DNA of 30,084 bases from PFL42 sp964492235. Its GTDB lineage: Bacteria; Chloroflexota; Anaerolineae; Anaerolineales; E44-bin32. Every line of letters starts with the position of its first letter. Position 1 is the first letter of the stretch. The stretch is from positions 1 through 30,084 of the forward strand of contig CAZBJQ010000018.1 in NCBI GenBank assembly GCA_964492235.1, given 5' to 3'. Position numbers and translations under genes: made by a program. Positions 8,031-18,893 of the stretch are shown piece by piece. A model generated the notes under the pieces. The model made no database searches, was not told where the DNA came from, and saw nothing but the letters and a program-made list of their open reading frames with translations.

Positions 8031-8057
8031 GTCGAGGCCTAACAGGCCGGCCTCGAC
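8031..8057 (+). terminator. Hairpin at the end of the membrane-protein operon
   Basis: GTCGAGGCC (8031-8039) and GGCCTCGAC (8049-8057) form a perfect 9-bp stem with a 9-nt loop, 6 nt after the stop of the truncated copy. No U tract follows, so it may be a weak or factor-assisted terminator. Confidence 0.45.
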
Positions 8058-8167
8058 ACCAACTGGCTTGTTGTCCCTTCCAGCGTTCGCGGTTGCCAGG
8101 ATGCGGCGCGGTTGTGGCGTCCATGCTTCAACCCCCACGTTGCAGGCATGCTCCCTCGAACGCGAAT

Positions 8168-8192
8168 GGGGCTGCCCTTTTGGGACAGCCCC
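8168..8192. terminator. Probable bidirectional terminator between convergent genes
   Basis: GGGGCTG (8168-8174) pairs with CAGCCCC (8186-8192), extended inside by CCC/GGG around TTTT. On the plus strand it is followed by ATCTTCCTCTT. It lies between the plus-strand operon ending at 8025 and the nifJ stop at 8254, and could serve both. Confidence 0.65.
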
Positions 8193-8253
8193 ATCTTCCT
8201 CTTGCAGCTGAGGGCTCTTCGAATAGCCCCGCTCCCTTGCCAGTACTGTCCGG

Positions 8254-11832
<3,579 letters not shown>

Positions 11833-12100
11833 GGTGCCTCTCCTTAGAATCGGCCCGGGGCGGCCTTCGGCCCCCACGGCCGAGAAAGCGTGGTCAATCC
11901 GTAAGTCTAGGGACCTGCACCGGCCCTCCATAGTGCAGAAGGGCATCGCAATCTGGAGGACAATTGTCACTATTAGAGATTCCGGTTCTAGACCAACCTA
12001 GGCAGCAGGCCCTCTTCGGCGGGAGGGGGTGATCGCGAGTCAGACTGCGGCTCCACAACCGCAGATGCACGGCACGGCCGGCACACATCCGGGAGGCACG
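11833..12100. promoter_or_regulatory. Divergent promoter region between nifJ and the PyrD-like gene
   Basis: A 268-bp intergenic region. It contains the perfect 10-bp palindrome GACAATTGTC at 11959-11968. Overlapping this on the plus strand is a candidate TTGTCA (11964-11969) with a 17-nt spacer and TCTAGA (11987-11992), a weak -10. I found no convincing minus-strand promoter by eye. The palindrome's central position would let one regulator control both genes. Confidence 0.35.
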
Positions 12101-13087
12101 ATGGTTGATCTCAAGACAACATTCATGGGCATTCCGCTGCGCTCACCGATCGTGGTCGGCGCCAGTTCTGTCTCCAGCATGGTGGACCGAATCGTCATGG
12201 CCGAGCAGGCCGGCGCCGGCGCGCTGGTGATCCGGTCTCTGTTTGAGGAGCAGATCCAGTTCGATGCTCTGCGCATGCAGGATGAGCTTTCCGTCGGCTC
12301 CGAAAGTTTTGCCGAGGCCCTTTCGTACTTCCCCAACTTGCGCCACGGCGAGGCCGCCGAGCATTTGATGTGGGTCGAGAAGGCCCGCAAGGCCGTCAAG
12401 ATGCCGCTGTTCGCCAGCCTGAACGCCGTCAGCCCGGGCGCCTGGTCGAAATACGCCGGACAACTCGAAGCCACCGGCATTGACGGGCTGGAGTTGAACG
12501 TGTATGCCGTCGAAGCCAACCCGCAGAAGGCACCCCAGGCCGTTGAGAAGGAACTCTACGAGACGGTGGCCTCCGTCACCTCCCAGGTCAAGATCCCGGT
12601 GGCCGTCAAGCTCAGCCCGTACTACACCTCGACCGCCCACGTGGCCCACGGTCTGGATCAGCGCGGCGTGCGCGCCCTGGTCCTGTTCAACCGCTTCCTT
12701 CAACCGGACATCGACCCAACCACCGAGTCGCTGACCAACGAGATGGTGTTGAGCGAACCGGGCGAGATCAGACTTCCCTTGCGTTGGGTGGCGCTGCTCC
12801 ACGGGCGCATCCGGGCCGACCTGGCCCTGAGCACGGGCGTGCACACCGGCGCCGACGCCGCCAAAGCGATTCTGGCCGGTGCCACCGTGGCCCAGACCGC
12901 CAGCGCCGTGATCAAGCACGGCGTGCCCTATGTCTCCACCATGCTCCGTCAGTTGGAAGGATGGATGGAGGAGAAGGGCTACAAGAGCCCGGAAGATTTC
13001 CGCGGCAAACTCAGCCAGAAGCAGGCGCCGGACCCCTTCATCTTCGAGCGCGCCCAGTACGTCAAGCTCTTGTTGTCTCAGAAGTAG
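12101..13087 (+). CDS. Dihydroorotate dehydrogenase-like oxidoreductase (PFOR-associated)
   Basis: A 328-residue FMN-type TIM-barrel protein of the PyrD-like family. It starts MVDLKTTFMGIPLRSPIVVGAS and shows IPVAVKLSPYYT near the middle and LSTGVHTGADAAKAILAGA in the phosphate-binding region. Such proteins are often encoded beside nifJ in anaerobes and are annotated as dihydroorotate dehydrogenase-like, but their true substrate is uncertain; no pyrimidine gene is near. ATG 12101 has GGGAGG just upstream; an earlier in-frame ATG at 12029 gives a low-complexity extension without family resemblance. A strong hairpin follows the stop. Confidence 0.88.
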   Translation: MVDLKTTFMGIPLRSPIVVGASSVSSMVDRIVMAEQAGAGALVIRSLFEEQIQFDALRMQDELSVGSESFAEALSYFPNLRHGEAAEHLMWVEKARKAVKMPLFASLNAVSPGAWSKYAGQLEATGIDGLELNVYAVEANPQKAPQAVEKELYETVASVTSQVKIPVAVKLSPYYTSTAHVAHGLDQRGVRALVLFNRFLQPDIDPTTESLTNEMVLSEPGEIRLPLRWVALLHGRIRADLALSTGVHTGADAAKAILAGATVAQTASAVIKHGVPYVSTMLRQLEGWMEEKGYKSPEDFRGKLSQKQAPDPFIFERAQYVKLLLSQK

Positions 13088-13106
13088 ACACTACCTCTCG
13101 CCGGAC

Positions 13107-13130
13107 GACCCAGCGCAGTTGCGCTGGGTC
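13107..13130 (+). terminator. Hairpin after the PyrD-like gene
   Basis: GACCCAGCGC and GCGCTGGGTC form a perfect 10-bp stem with loop AGTT, 20 nt after the stop at 13087. The following bases (GCTTCCGATTC) are only moderately T-rich. Confidence 0.65.
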
Positions 13131-13468
13131 GCTTCCGATTCCCGCCTGGTTCCACATCCAGCTTGTCACTGAGGAGGTTCAGGCGCATGTGACACAGGAA
13201 CGTGAGACCGCATCCATCTCTATCTCGAGCAGTCTCCACCCATCCCTAGCCCCTTGGCCCTCTCCCCGCCGCGAGCCATCGCTCCTGTTGAGGAGTGCTC
13301 GGCCCGGGGAGGTGAGAAGACCAAGAGGACTGGGGGCGGCGAGGCTGAGGCCACCAACCGCATCTGCCCTGAGACCACACAGCCTCTTGACACGCCGGTC
13401 GACCGGCAATAAAGCCGATCCGTTGCGCCACCAGAAGACGCGACCCATACGCTGAGAAGGAGGGGCAC
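13131..13468. other. Stretch without a convincing gene
   Basis: About 340 bases between the hairpin and a possible short ORF. The open frames here lack family resemblance and good starts. The one notable element is GAGGAGG (13171-13177) followed 9 nt later by ATG immediately joined to TGA (13187-13192), a start-stop pair. I see no tRNA, repeat array or mobile element. Confidence 0.5.
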
Positions 13469-13552
13469 ATGTCCAGGTTCGTTTCGATGTCGTCTACGCC
13501 GTACAGCCGATCCGCGGTTTGCCCCTCCGGCTTCCCTTCTTCCGTTTCTTAG
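13469..13552 (+). CDS. Possible 27-residue serine-rich leader peptide
   Basis: ATG 13469 follows AAGGAGGGG at good spacing and opens a 27-codon frame ending TAG at 13550-13552. About ten residues are serine (MSRFVSMSSTPYSRSAV, then a C-terminal SSVS). A strong terminator hairpin begins 28 nt after the stop, the arrangement expected of a leader peptide with attenuator. Against this, the downstream gene is unknown and pyrimidine-rich DNA yields serine codons by chance. No family is recognised. Confidence 0.35.
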   Translation: MSRFVSMSSTPYSRSAVCPSGFPSSVS

Positions 13553-13580
13553 ACTGCCGGAGTTCCCATCAAGCCATGCA

Positions 13581-13610
13581 GCCGCGGGCAGGCGCCCGCG
13601 GCTGATTGTT
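13581..13610 (+). terminator. Rho-independent terminator or attenuator
   Basis: GCCGCGGGC (13581-13589), loop AGGC, GCCCGCGGC (13594-13602): a perfect 9-bp GC stem followed by TGATTGTTTC. It may end the short ORF's transcript or attenuate the gene beginning near 13748. Confidence 0.7.
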
Positions 13611-13747
13611 TCATGTTCCTTCCATCCCTCTCGCGGAAAGAGGGTTGCCAACAAGGCGGGCGTGAAACGTCGCCGGCGGGCCAGATCGAAATGGTTCTGC
13701 GCCGCTGGGTCCTCCCTCACAGGGGCCCTGACATTGCGAGGATGCTC

Positions 13748-14171
13748 ATGGACCTCCAACTGGCTATCATCCGCTCATGCTTGGGCGACAGGTGCAAGAT
13801 CTGCATGCTCGATAACGAGGCGGCCCTCGAGGTACGCTTCGATCATCGGCCTTCAGATTCGACGCGCCTTCGGTTCGGTCAGCTGGTCGCTGTTGACATG
13901 TGCCAAGCCCCTGCGATCGTTTGGCGCTGGCATCGGGCTAGCCTGCTGGCCTGGCTGCCGGACACCTTGCTGGTGTGTCTGCCCGAGGGGCGCCTGCTCT
14001 GGGTGGGCATCGGATGCGTCGACCCTGCCGATCTGCGGTTTGCCCCCGAAGTCTGGGTGACGCAAGCCGGCAAAGGCTGGGAAGCGCACGACGCAATCCT
14101 CAAGGGCGCGCCTGTTCATCCGGAGCAGCTGCTACGATGGGTCGAGCGCAGGCCGATCCCGGTGGCGGCAT
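13748..14171 (+). CDS. Hypothetical protein, 3' end lost in the assembly gap
   Basis: About 141 residues are visible before the N run. I do not recognise the family. There is a cysteine cluster near the start (RSCLGDRCKICML), then VRFDHRPSDSTRLRFGQLV and a tryptophan-rich centre (IVWRWHRASLLAWLPD). ATG 13748 follows GAGG at 6 nt; ATG 13742 is an alternative. The frame is open further upstream, but without a ribosome site. Whether it belongs to the same gene as the sequence after the gap cannot be judged, because 100 Ns is a conventional placeholder length. Confidence 0.5.
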
Positions 14172-14271
14172 NNNNNNNNNNNNNNNNNNNNNNNNNNNNN
14201 NNNNNNNNNNNNNNNNNNNNNNNNNNNNNNNNNNNNNNNNNNNNNNNNNNNNNNNNNNNNNNNNNNNNNNN
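14172..14271. other. Assembly gap (100 Ns)
   Basis: Exactly 100 consecutive Ns join two contigs. The true distance is unknown, so any reading frame that crosses it is meaningless. The neighbouring sequence may also be of lower quality. Confidence 0.99.
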
Positions 14272-15474
14272 GCCTTCGTCCCGACCGCGCCTCATCAGCC
14301 AGGCGCCGGCCGCACTCCCGCCGGTGGCGGCGCCGATCGCCACGGCTGCCGCCCTTCGCTTCGAAGGCTGGTCACCGGACGGTCGTTGGATAGCCTACCG
14401 GGAGTCCACGCAGGCGCAGGTTGAGGCCTCGATGGGGACCTGGCCTGATGGCGCCCTGAGGCTGTACGAAACCTCCACAAGACAACCCTGCGTCCGAGCG
14501 GGCATCGGATCGGATTGCCAGTTGAAATGGGAGCCACCCGACACCCTGGTGCTGACTTCACCAGACCACATCCGGCGCGCCCGCCCATGCGACCCGTTCA
14601 TCCAGGGGTCGGAATCCGCTCCGCGGCACCCGTTGCCCATTTCGGGCACCACCTCCAAAGATGGTGCTCTGCTCGCCGAGACGCGGCTCGATTCGACGGA
14701 CTCCGGCATCCTGCGACTGCGCACTATCCTGATGGATCGCGCCCGCCAGAGCGAAATCGCGCGGGTCGATTGGTCGATCGACGAGTGCCTTGGCGACCTG
14801 GGCTTGGGCGGGGAGTGGGTCGGACCTTCCACGTTCCTGCTGTATGAAACCCTCGATCGAGGCCCGCTGCTGCTTGAAGCGTCCGGGGAGGTAACCGCGC
14901 TCCTGCCGGAGATCCTCGGGTTGGCGGCCGTGCCCTCGATCACCGGCCCCGAGGGCTACGGATGGATGGCCCGCCCCGCCCTGGATCCTTCGAGAGCGGG
15001 CTTCCATCTGCTTCTCAGCGGCGTTGGCAACGAAGAAGCCTTCCCGCTGGCGCATCTGTACCATCGCGAGAACGGCAGGCTGGAGATGCTGCCCTACCAG
15101 CATCCGTGGCGCGGCGGTTTTTCTCCGGATGGGCAATGGCTGTTGATGGACGCGCGACCGGACGACCAAGGCTATGAAGCCCATCAAGTATGGATCCGCC
15201 CAGTGGATGCCATCGGCGGCGAGTGGGCGCTGCTGGCGGAGCGGGCCGACGCCGACCTGTGGTCCCCGATCTGTCCAGCTATGCCTTCCAGCATGGCTCG
15301 CGTGTCACCTGGCGGGCGTTCCCTTCGGGCGAGATTCTCGGGCAATGGGATGCGGCACCCTACGCCGCCCACCCGGCGGAGATCTCGCCAGACGGACGTC
15401 GGCTAGCCGCAGAGGGGAACATTCCCGGCGAGTGGCAGTACGGGCTGTTCCTGTGGGATCGCCGTTCGCCCTAG
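14272..15474 (+). CDS. TolB/WD40-like beta-propeller protein, 5' end missing, apparent frameshift
   Basis: Repeats of the PD40 type typical of TolB-like propellers are visible: GWSPDGRWIAYRE, GGFSPDGQWLLMDAR and, in a second frame, AEISPDGRRLAAEG. An Ala/Pro-rich stretch precedes the first repeat, and any signal or anchor would lie in the gap. The first frame loses sense after ADADLWSP, and the adjacent frame continues plausibly as DLSSYAFQHGSRVTWRAF up to the TAG at 15472-15474. One missing base in the CCCC run at 15264-15267 would join them, so a sequencing indel near the gap is the simplest explanation. Such propellers usually bind proteins or substrates outside the cytoplasm; no specific function can be given. 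Confidence 0.65.
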
Positions 15475-15537
15475 CCGGACAACTGCGCGTTCACGCCCGC
15501 GTCGAATCGCCCAGCCGCCGGGTCGCGCCGTTCGGGC

Positions 15538-16545
15538 TCACGTACCCGGGCAGTTGAATCCATGGGTCAGGTCGTACAGCCTCGCCTGGTACATCATCTC
15601 AGCAGCCCAGCACTCATGCCCACGGACCATGACCACCGCCTCTCCGTGGTCGCCGGTCACCCGCAGCAGCAGCTGCAGTGAACTGCTGTCCATCCAGGTG
15701 GAGGACCAGTTCCCGCCCGCCGCCGGTCGGATCTCTCGGATTCGCCCCAGGGCCGAGCGCAGTGGTTCGAGGGCGTGCAGGAAATCCAGGGCGCCCAGGT
15801 AGCGCCGCCCAAGCAAACGTGAAGCATGGGCATTCGCCTCGTCCGCGGTTTGCTCCGGCCATAGCACGGCTGTCGGCTCCACGACCGCACGCGCTGCAAG
15901 CAACTGCAACGCCTCATCAGATGCGGGGAAGTACCCTTCCACCGCGGGCTGGTTGAACTCGACGGCTGAGTACGCCAGCAGTCCATTGGCCGAGTACAGG
16001 CGGTACTCGGCCAGCCGCCCGTCATCGAATTGGAGCTGCAGGGCACTCATGCCCGGATCCAGCTCCGCGCTCAGGCGGGTTTCCCGGTGGATTGCCTGCC
16101 ACTGAGGGCCTTCCTCGCACGCTGCCAACTTCGCCTCAGCTCCCGCATTCCGCTGGACGCACAGGACCTGCCGGGTATCCGGGCTGCTGAACAAATGCCC
16201 CGAGGTCATGCTCCCGAGAAGCTGAAGCGCTTCCTCCTCAGTCAGAACGGCACGCGCGAAACCGACATAGCTAGGGTCCCAGAAGTAGACCTCCTGCGGC
16301 AACAGAATCAGTGAGGCCTCAGCCACCTCGGATAGGCGGGCATTCCCCAGCAGCAGCTCATTGCTGACGTACGCCCGCGCTGCCATGGGCCCCGATTCTC
16401 TGGTGAGGCGGACCTGCCCGAAGAAGGCTTCGACGCCCGTTGTCAAGAGCGTCTCTCCCGTCAGCAGCAGGCCCAGCCCACAGCAGATCAAGGGGAGACC
16501 CACCATCCCGCCTGCGACAACCATGATCCTTTGCCTTCGTTTCAT
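15538..16545 (-). CDS. Hypothetical membrane-anchored protein
   Basis: A 335-residue protein with a basic start (MKRRQR) and one hydrophobic segment at about residues 7-29. The rest is soluble and presumably outside the membrane. Recurrent patterns (VYFWDPSYVGFARAVLTEEEALQLL and later FNQPAVEGYFPASDEALQLL; the quoted pieces are fragments) hint at an internal duplication. No family is recognised. ATG 16545 has GGAGG 7 nt upstream; an upstream in-frame ATG at 16578 has none. It converges with the propeller gene 63 bp away. Confidence 0.75.
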   Translation of the reverse strand: MKRRQRIMVVAGGMVGLPLICCGLGLLLTGETLLTTGVEAFFGQVRLTRESGPMAARAYVSNELLLGNARLSEVAEASLILLPQEVYFWDPSYVGFARAVLTEEEALQLLGSMTSGHLFSSPDTRQVLCVQRNAGAEAKLAACEEGPQWQAIHRETRLSAELDPGMSALQLQFDDGRLAEYRLYSANGLLAYSAVEFNQPAVEGYFPASDEALQLLAARAVVEPTAVLWPEQTADEANAHASRLLGRRYLGALDFLHALEPLRSALGRIREIRPAAGGNWSSTWMDSSSLQLLLRVTGDHGEAVVMVRGHECWAAEMMYQARLYDLTHGFNCPGT

Positions 16546-16849
16546 TGGGTCGCCTCCAAATCCGTTGGGGCTAACCATCCCCCTTTCTGGCTGTCAACAG
16601 CTATCCTGCCTCTGTCAGAATCCACCTCCCAGTCACCGCCTTCGGGCTGCCGCTTCCCACCGCCACGACCTCGGCGTATGATGGCCTTCAGTCTGGAGGG
16701 ATTGAGGCAAGATCCGTCCTCCCCGTGGCCAGTGGCACACCGCGGATGGACGTCGGACTCTGTCCGCCATAGGCGATGTCCCCTGGGCTCTCCAGGGCCG
16801 AGACGCGGGTCGGAGCCATGGGCCTGTCCGCCGGCAGGGAGCACCGACC
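16546..16849. promoter_or_regulatory. Divergent intergenic region
   Basis: About 300 bp without a gene. On the minus strand TTGACA (16597-16592) sits 17 nt from TTAGCC (16574-16569), a good -35 with a poor -10. A small dyad, GCTGT-CA-ACAGC, covers the -35 at 16590-16601. No clear plus-strand promoter was found. Confidence 0.3.
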
Positions 16850-17503
16850 ATGGCATGGGAGAGAGCGGGCGTGATCGCCATCGTCGGCAACAGCGGTGTC
16901 GGTAAGACCACGCTGGCGCGCCTGCTCGCCGAGCGCTTGGCTGTGCCCCTGGCATTGGAGCAGCACGCCGAACGACCGTATCAACGGCAGTGCGCGCAAG
17001 ATCCCCGGCGCTTTGCCCTCGCCAACCAGGTGGACTACCTGCTCTTTCGGGCTGAACAAGAAGCCGCTCTACGTCAACAATCCAACCTTGGAGTGATCGA
17101 CGGCGGCCTGGACCTCGATTTCCGCGGCTTCACCCAGCTCTTCCACCGCAAGGGCTACCTGAGCGATCTCGACCTGCAGGTGTGCCAGCGGCTGTACGAT
17201 GCCTTGCGCCGGCTGCAGCCGGCGCCAGCGCTCTACCTCTGGCTGAGAGCGCCGGCCCCAGTGGTCCTGGGCCGCTTCGATCGCCGTCAGCGCGGCGCCG
17301 AGGTCACTCAACGCGAGGACTTGGCGATTCTGGAGGAACTGCTCGAGGCGTGGCTCTCGCAGCTGCCTGCGCACTGTGTGCTCAGCGTCGATGCTTCGGG
17401 CGAAGACCCGACCTATGCCCTGGAGCTTGAGGCTGTGGCGGACGAGGTAGTGAGGAGGATGTCGGCCCTCGCCCCACCGGCAACCTCCACTAGCGGCGGC
17501 TGA
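16850..17503 (+). CDS. Deoxynucleoside kinase-like P-loop protein
   Basis: 217 residues resembling the deoxynucleoside kinase family, which phosphorylates deoxynucleosides with ATP in the salvage pathway. Walker A is GNSGVGKTT (13-21). The stretch LEQHAERPY (36-44), then ALANQVDYLLFRAEQEAAL, matches the family's substrate-side helices. A lid-like RFDRRQRGAE lies at 142-151. The usual DRS motif after the central strand is replaced here by IDGGLD (D84 kept, Arg and Ser absent), so activity or substrate may differ. ATG 16850 follows GGGAG at about 9 nt. The downstream thiolase has its own promoter. Confidence 0.7.
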   Translation: MAWERAGVIAIVGNSGVGKTTLARLLAERLAVPLALEQHAERPYQRQCAQDPRRFALANQVDYLLFRAEQEAALRQQSNLGVIDGGLDLDFRGFTQLFHRKGYLSDLDLQVCQRLYDALRRLQPAPALYLWLRAPAPVVLGRFDRRQRGAEVTQREDLAILEELLEAWLSQLPAHCVLSVDASGEDPTYALELEAVADEVVRRMSALAPPATSTSGG

Positions 17504-17556
17504 GCAAGCGCTGCGGGAATCGGCGCCGCGCTTGCACGCAGCGAGCGCGACCACAA

Positions 17557-17565
17557 TGCTAGAAT
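17557..17565 (+). promoter_or_regulatory. Extended -10 promoter of the thiolase gene
   Basis: TG-C-TAGAAT: an extended -10 (TG at 17557, hexamer 17560-17565). It would give a leader of about 15 nt before ATG 17587. No good -35 is at standard spacing. Confidence 0.5.
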
Positions 17566-17586
17566 CGGCCCAACAGGGAGGACGAA

Positions 17587-18825
17587 ATGCCTGATGCCGT
17601 CATCGTCTCCGCCGTCCGCACACCGATCGGCGCCCATGGCGGCGCCCTGGCCGCGATGCGTCCTGACGATCTAGCGGCGCTGGTCGTGGCCGAAGCCGTG
17701 CGCCGCGCCGGCATCGAGCCGGCCGAGGTGGAGGAGGTCTACCTCGGCTGCGCCAACCAGGCCGGCGAAGACAATCGCAACGTAGCCCGCATGGCCGTTC
17801 TGCTGGCGGGGCTTCCGGTCGAGGTGGCAGCGGTGACCTTCAACCGGCTGTGTGCCTCGGGATTGCAGGCCGTCAACGCGGCTTACCGAGCCATCCGCGC
17901 CGGAGAGGGCGAGGTCTTCGTCGCCGGCGGTGTCGAGAGCATGTCGCGCGCCCCCTACGCCGTCCCCAAGGCAGAGCAGCCCTTCAGCTGGGGCAATCAG
18001 ACGATGTGGGACACCACGCTCGGCTGGCGTTTCCCCAACTCCCTCATTGCCGAGGCCTTCGGTATCGACTCCATGGGCGAGACGGCAGAGAACCTGGCCG
18101 AGATGCATCCAGAGATCACCCGTGAGCACCAGGACGCCTTCGCCCTGGAGAGCCATCGCCGGGCCATCGCAGCCATTGATTCCGGTAGATTCGCCGAGGA
18201 GATCGTCCCGGTAGGCATCCCGCAGCGAAAAGGCAATCCGGTATTGGTCTCCATCGATGAGCGTCCGCGCCGGGACACAACGCTGGAGGGGCTCTCCCGG
18301 CTGAAACCCGCCTTCCGGGCGGGAGGCAGCGTGACCGCCGGCAATGCTTCCGGCATCAACGACGGAGCAGCCGCTCTGGTGTTGATGAGTGAGCAGCGGG
18401 CGCGGGCCCTCGGCCGGACCCCGCTGGCGCGGGTGATCGCATCGGCGGCGGCCGGAGTGCCGCCCCGCATCATGGGCATCGGACCCATTCCCGCCATCCG
18501 CAAGGCCGTGGCCCGCGCCGGGCTGAAGATCGAGGACCTCGGCCTGATCGAGTTGAATGAAGCCTTCGCGGTTCAGTCCCTGGCCGTCATGGGGGAGCTC
18601 GGCCTGCGGCCCGAGATCACCAACGTCAACGGCGGCGCCATCGCCCTCGGCCACCCGCTGGGCTGCTCGGGTGCTCGCATCCTGACCACGCTGGTCCACG
18701 AGATGCGCCGCCGGGCGCCGGTCTCGCCTCACCCGTTCTACGGTCTGGCGGCATTGTGCGTCGGCGTCGGCCAGGGAGAGGCCACCATCGTCGAGTGGTT
18801 CGACGCGGCCGGCGCGCCAGCGTGA
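17587..18825 (+). CDS. Thiolase (acetyl-CoA acyltransferase; closest by eye to beta-ketoadipyl-CoA thiolase)
   Basis: Catalyses CoA-dependent cleavage, or the reverse condensation, of 3-ketoacyl-CoA. The 412 residues contain the acyl-binding C89 in NRLCASG, H356 in GGAIALGHPLG and the base C391 in ALCVGVGQGEA. YLGCANQAGEDNRNVARMA and the DTTL..GWRF region resemble PcaF/PaaJ thiolases of aromatic degradation. No other catabolic gene is nearby, so a general beta-oxidation or acetoacetyl-CoA role is equally possible. ATG 17587 follows GGGAGG at about 5 nt. Confidence 0.93.
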   Translation: MPDAVIVSAVRTPIGAHGGALAAMRPDDLAALVVAEAVRRAGIEPAEVEEVYLGCANQAGEDNRNVARMAVLLAGLPVEVAAVTFNRLCASGLQAVNAAYRAIRAGEGEVFVAGGVESMSRAPYAVPKAEQPFSWGNQTMWDTTLGWRFPNSLIAEAFGIDSMGETAENLAEMHPEITREHQDAFALESHRRAIAAIDSGRFAEEIVPVGIPQRKGNPVLVSIDERPRRDTTLEGLSRLKPAFRAGGSVTAGNASGINDGAAALVLMSEQRARALGRTPLARVIASAAAGVPPRIMGIGPIPAIRKAVARAGLKIEDLGLIELNEAFAVQSLAVMGELGLRPEITNVNGGAIALGHPLGCSGARILTTLVHEMRRRAPVSPHPFYGLAALCVGVGQGEATIVEWFDAAGAPA

Positions 18826-18854
18826 TGAAACGGCGCGGATCCGCTGCCCTTCCG

Positions 18855-18863
18855 TGATACACT
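18855..18863 (+). promoter_or_regulatory. Extended -10 promoter of the histidine kinase gene
   Basis: TG-A-TACACT (TG at 18855, hexamer 18858-18863), about 30 nt before the ATG at 18894. The same 9-mer precedes the VKOR-fusion gene at 26790. Confidence 0.5.
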
Positions 18864-18893
18864 GCCCTCCGATCCAACTCGGACAGGCGCTGC

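Noticed and set aside
11833..11970. N-terminal extension of nifJ by 46 codons
   Set aside because: The extension has no ribosome site and no family similarity, while ATG 11832 has AAGGAG at 7 nt and the conserved start.
13613..15406. One 597-codon gene across the N run
   Set aside because: The gap length is a placeholder, so continuity of frame is accidental. The two sides are annotated separately.
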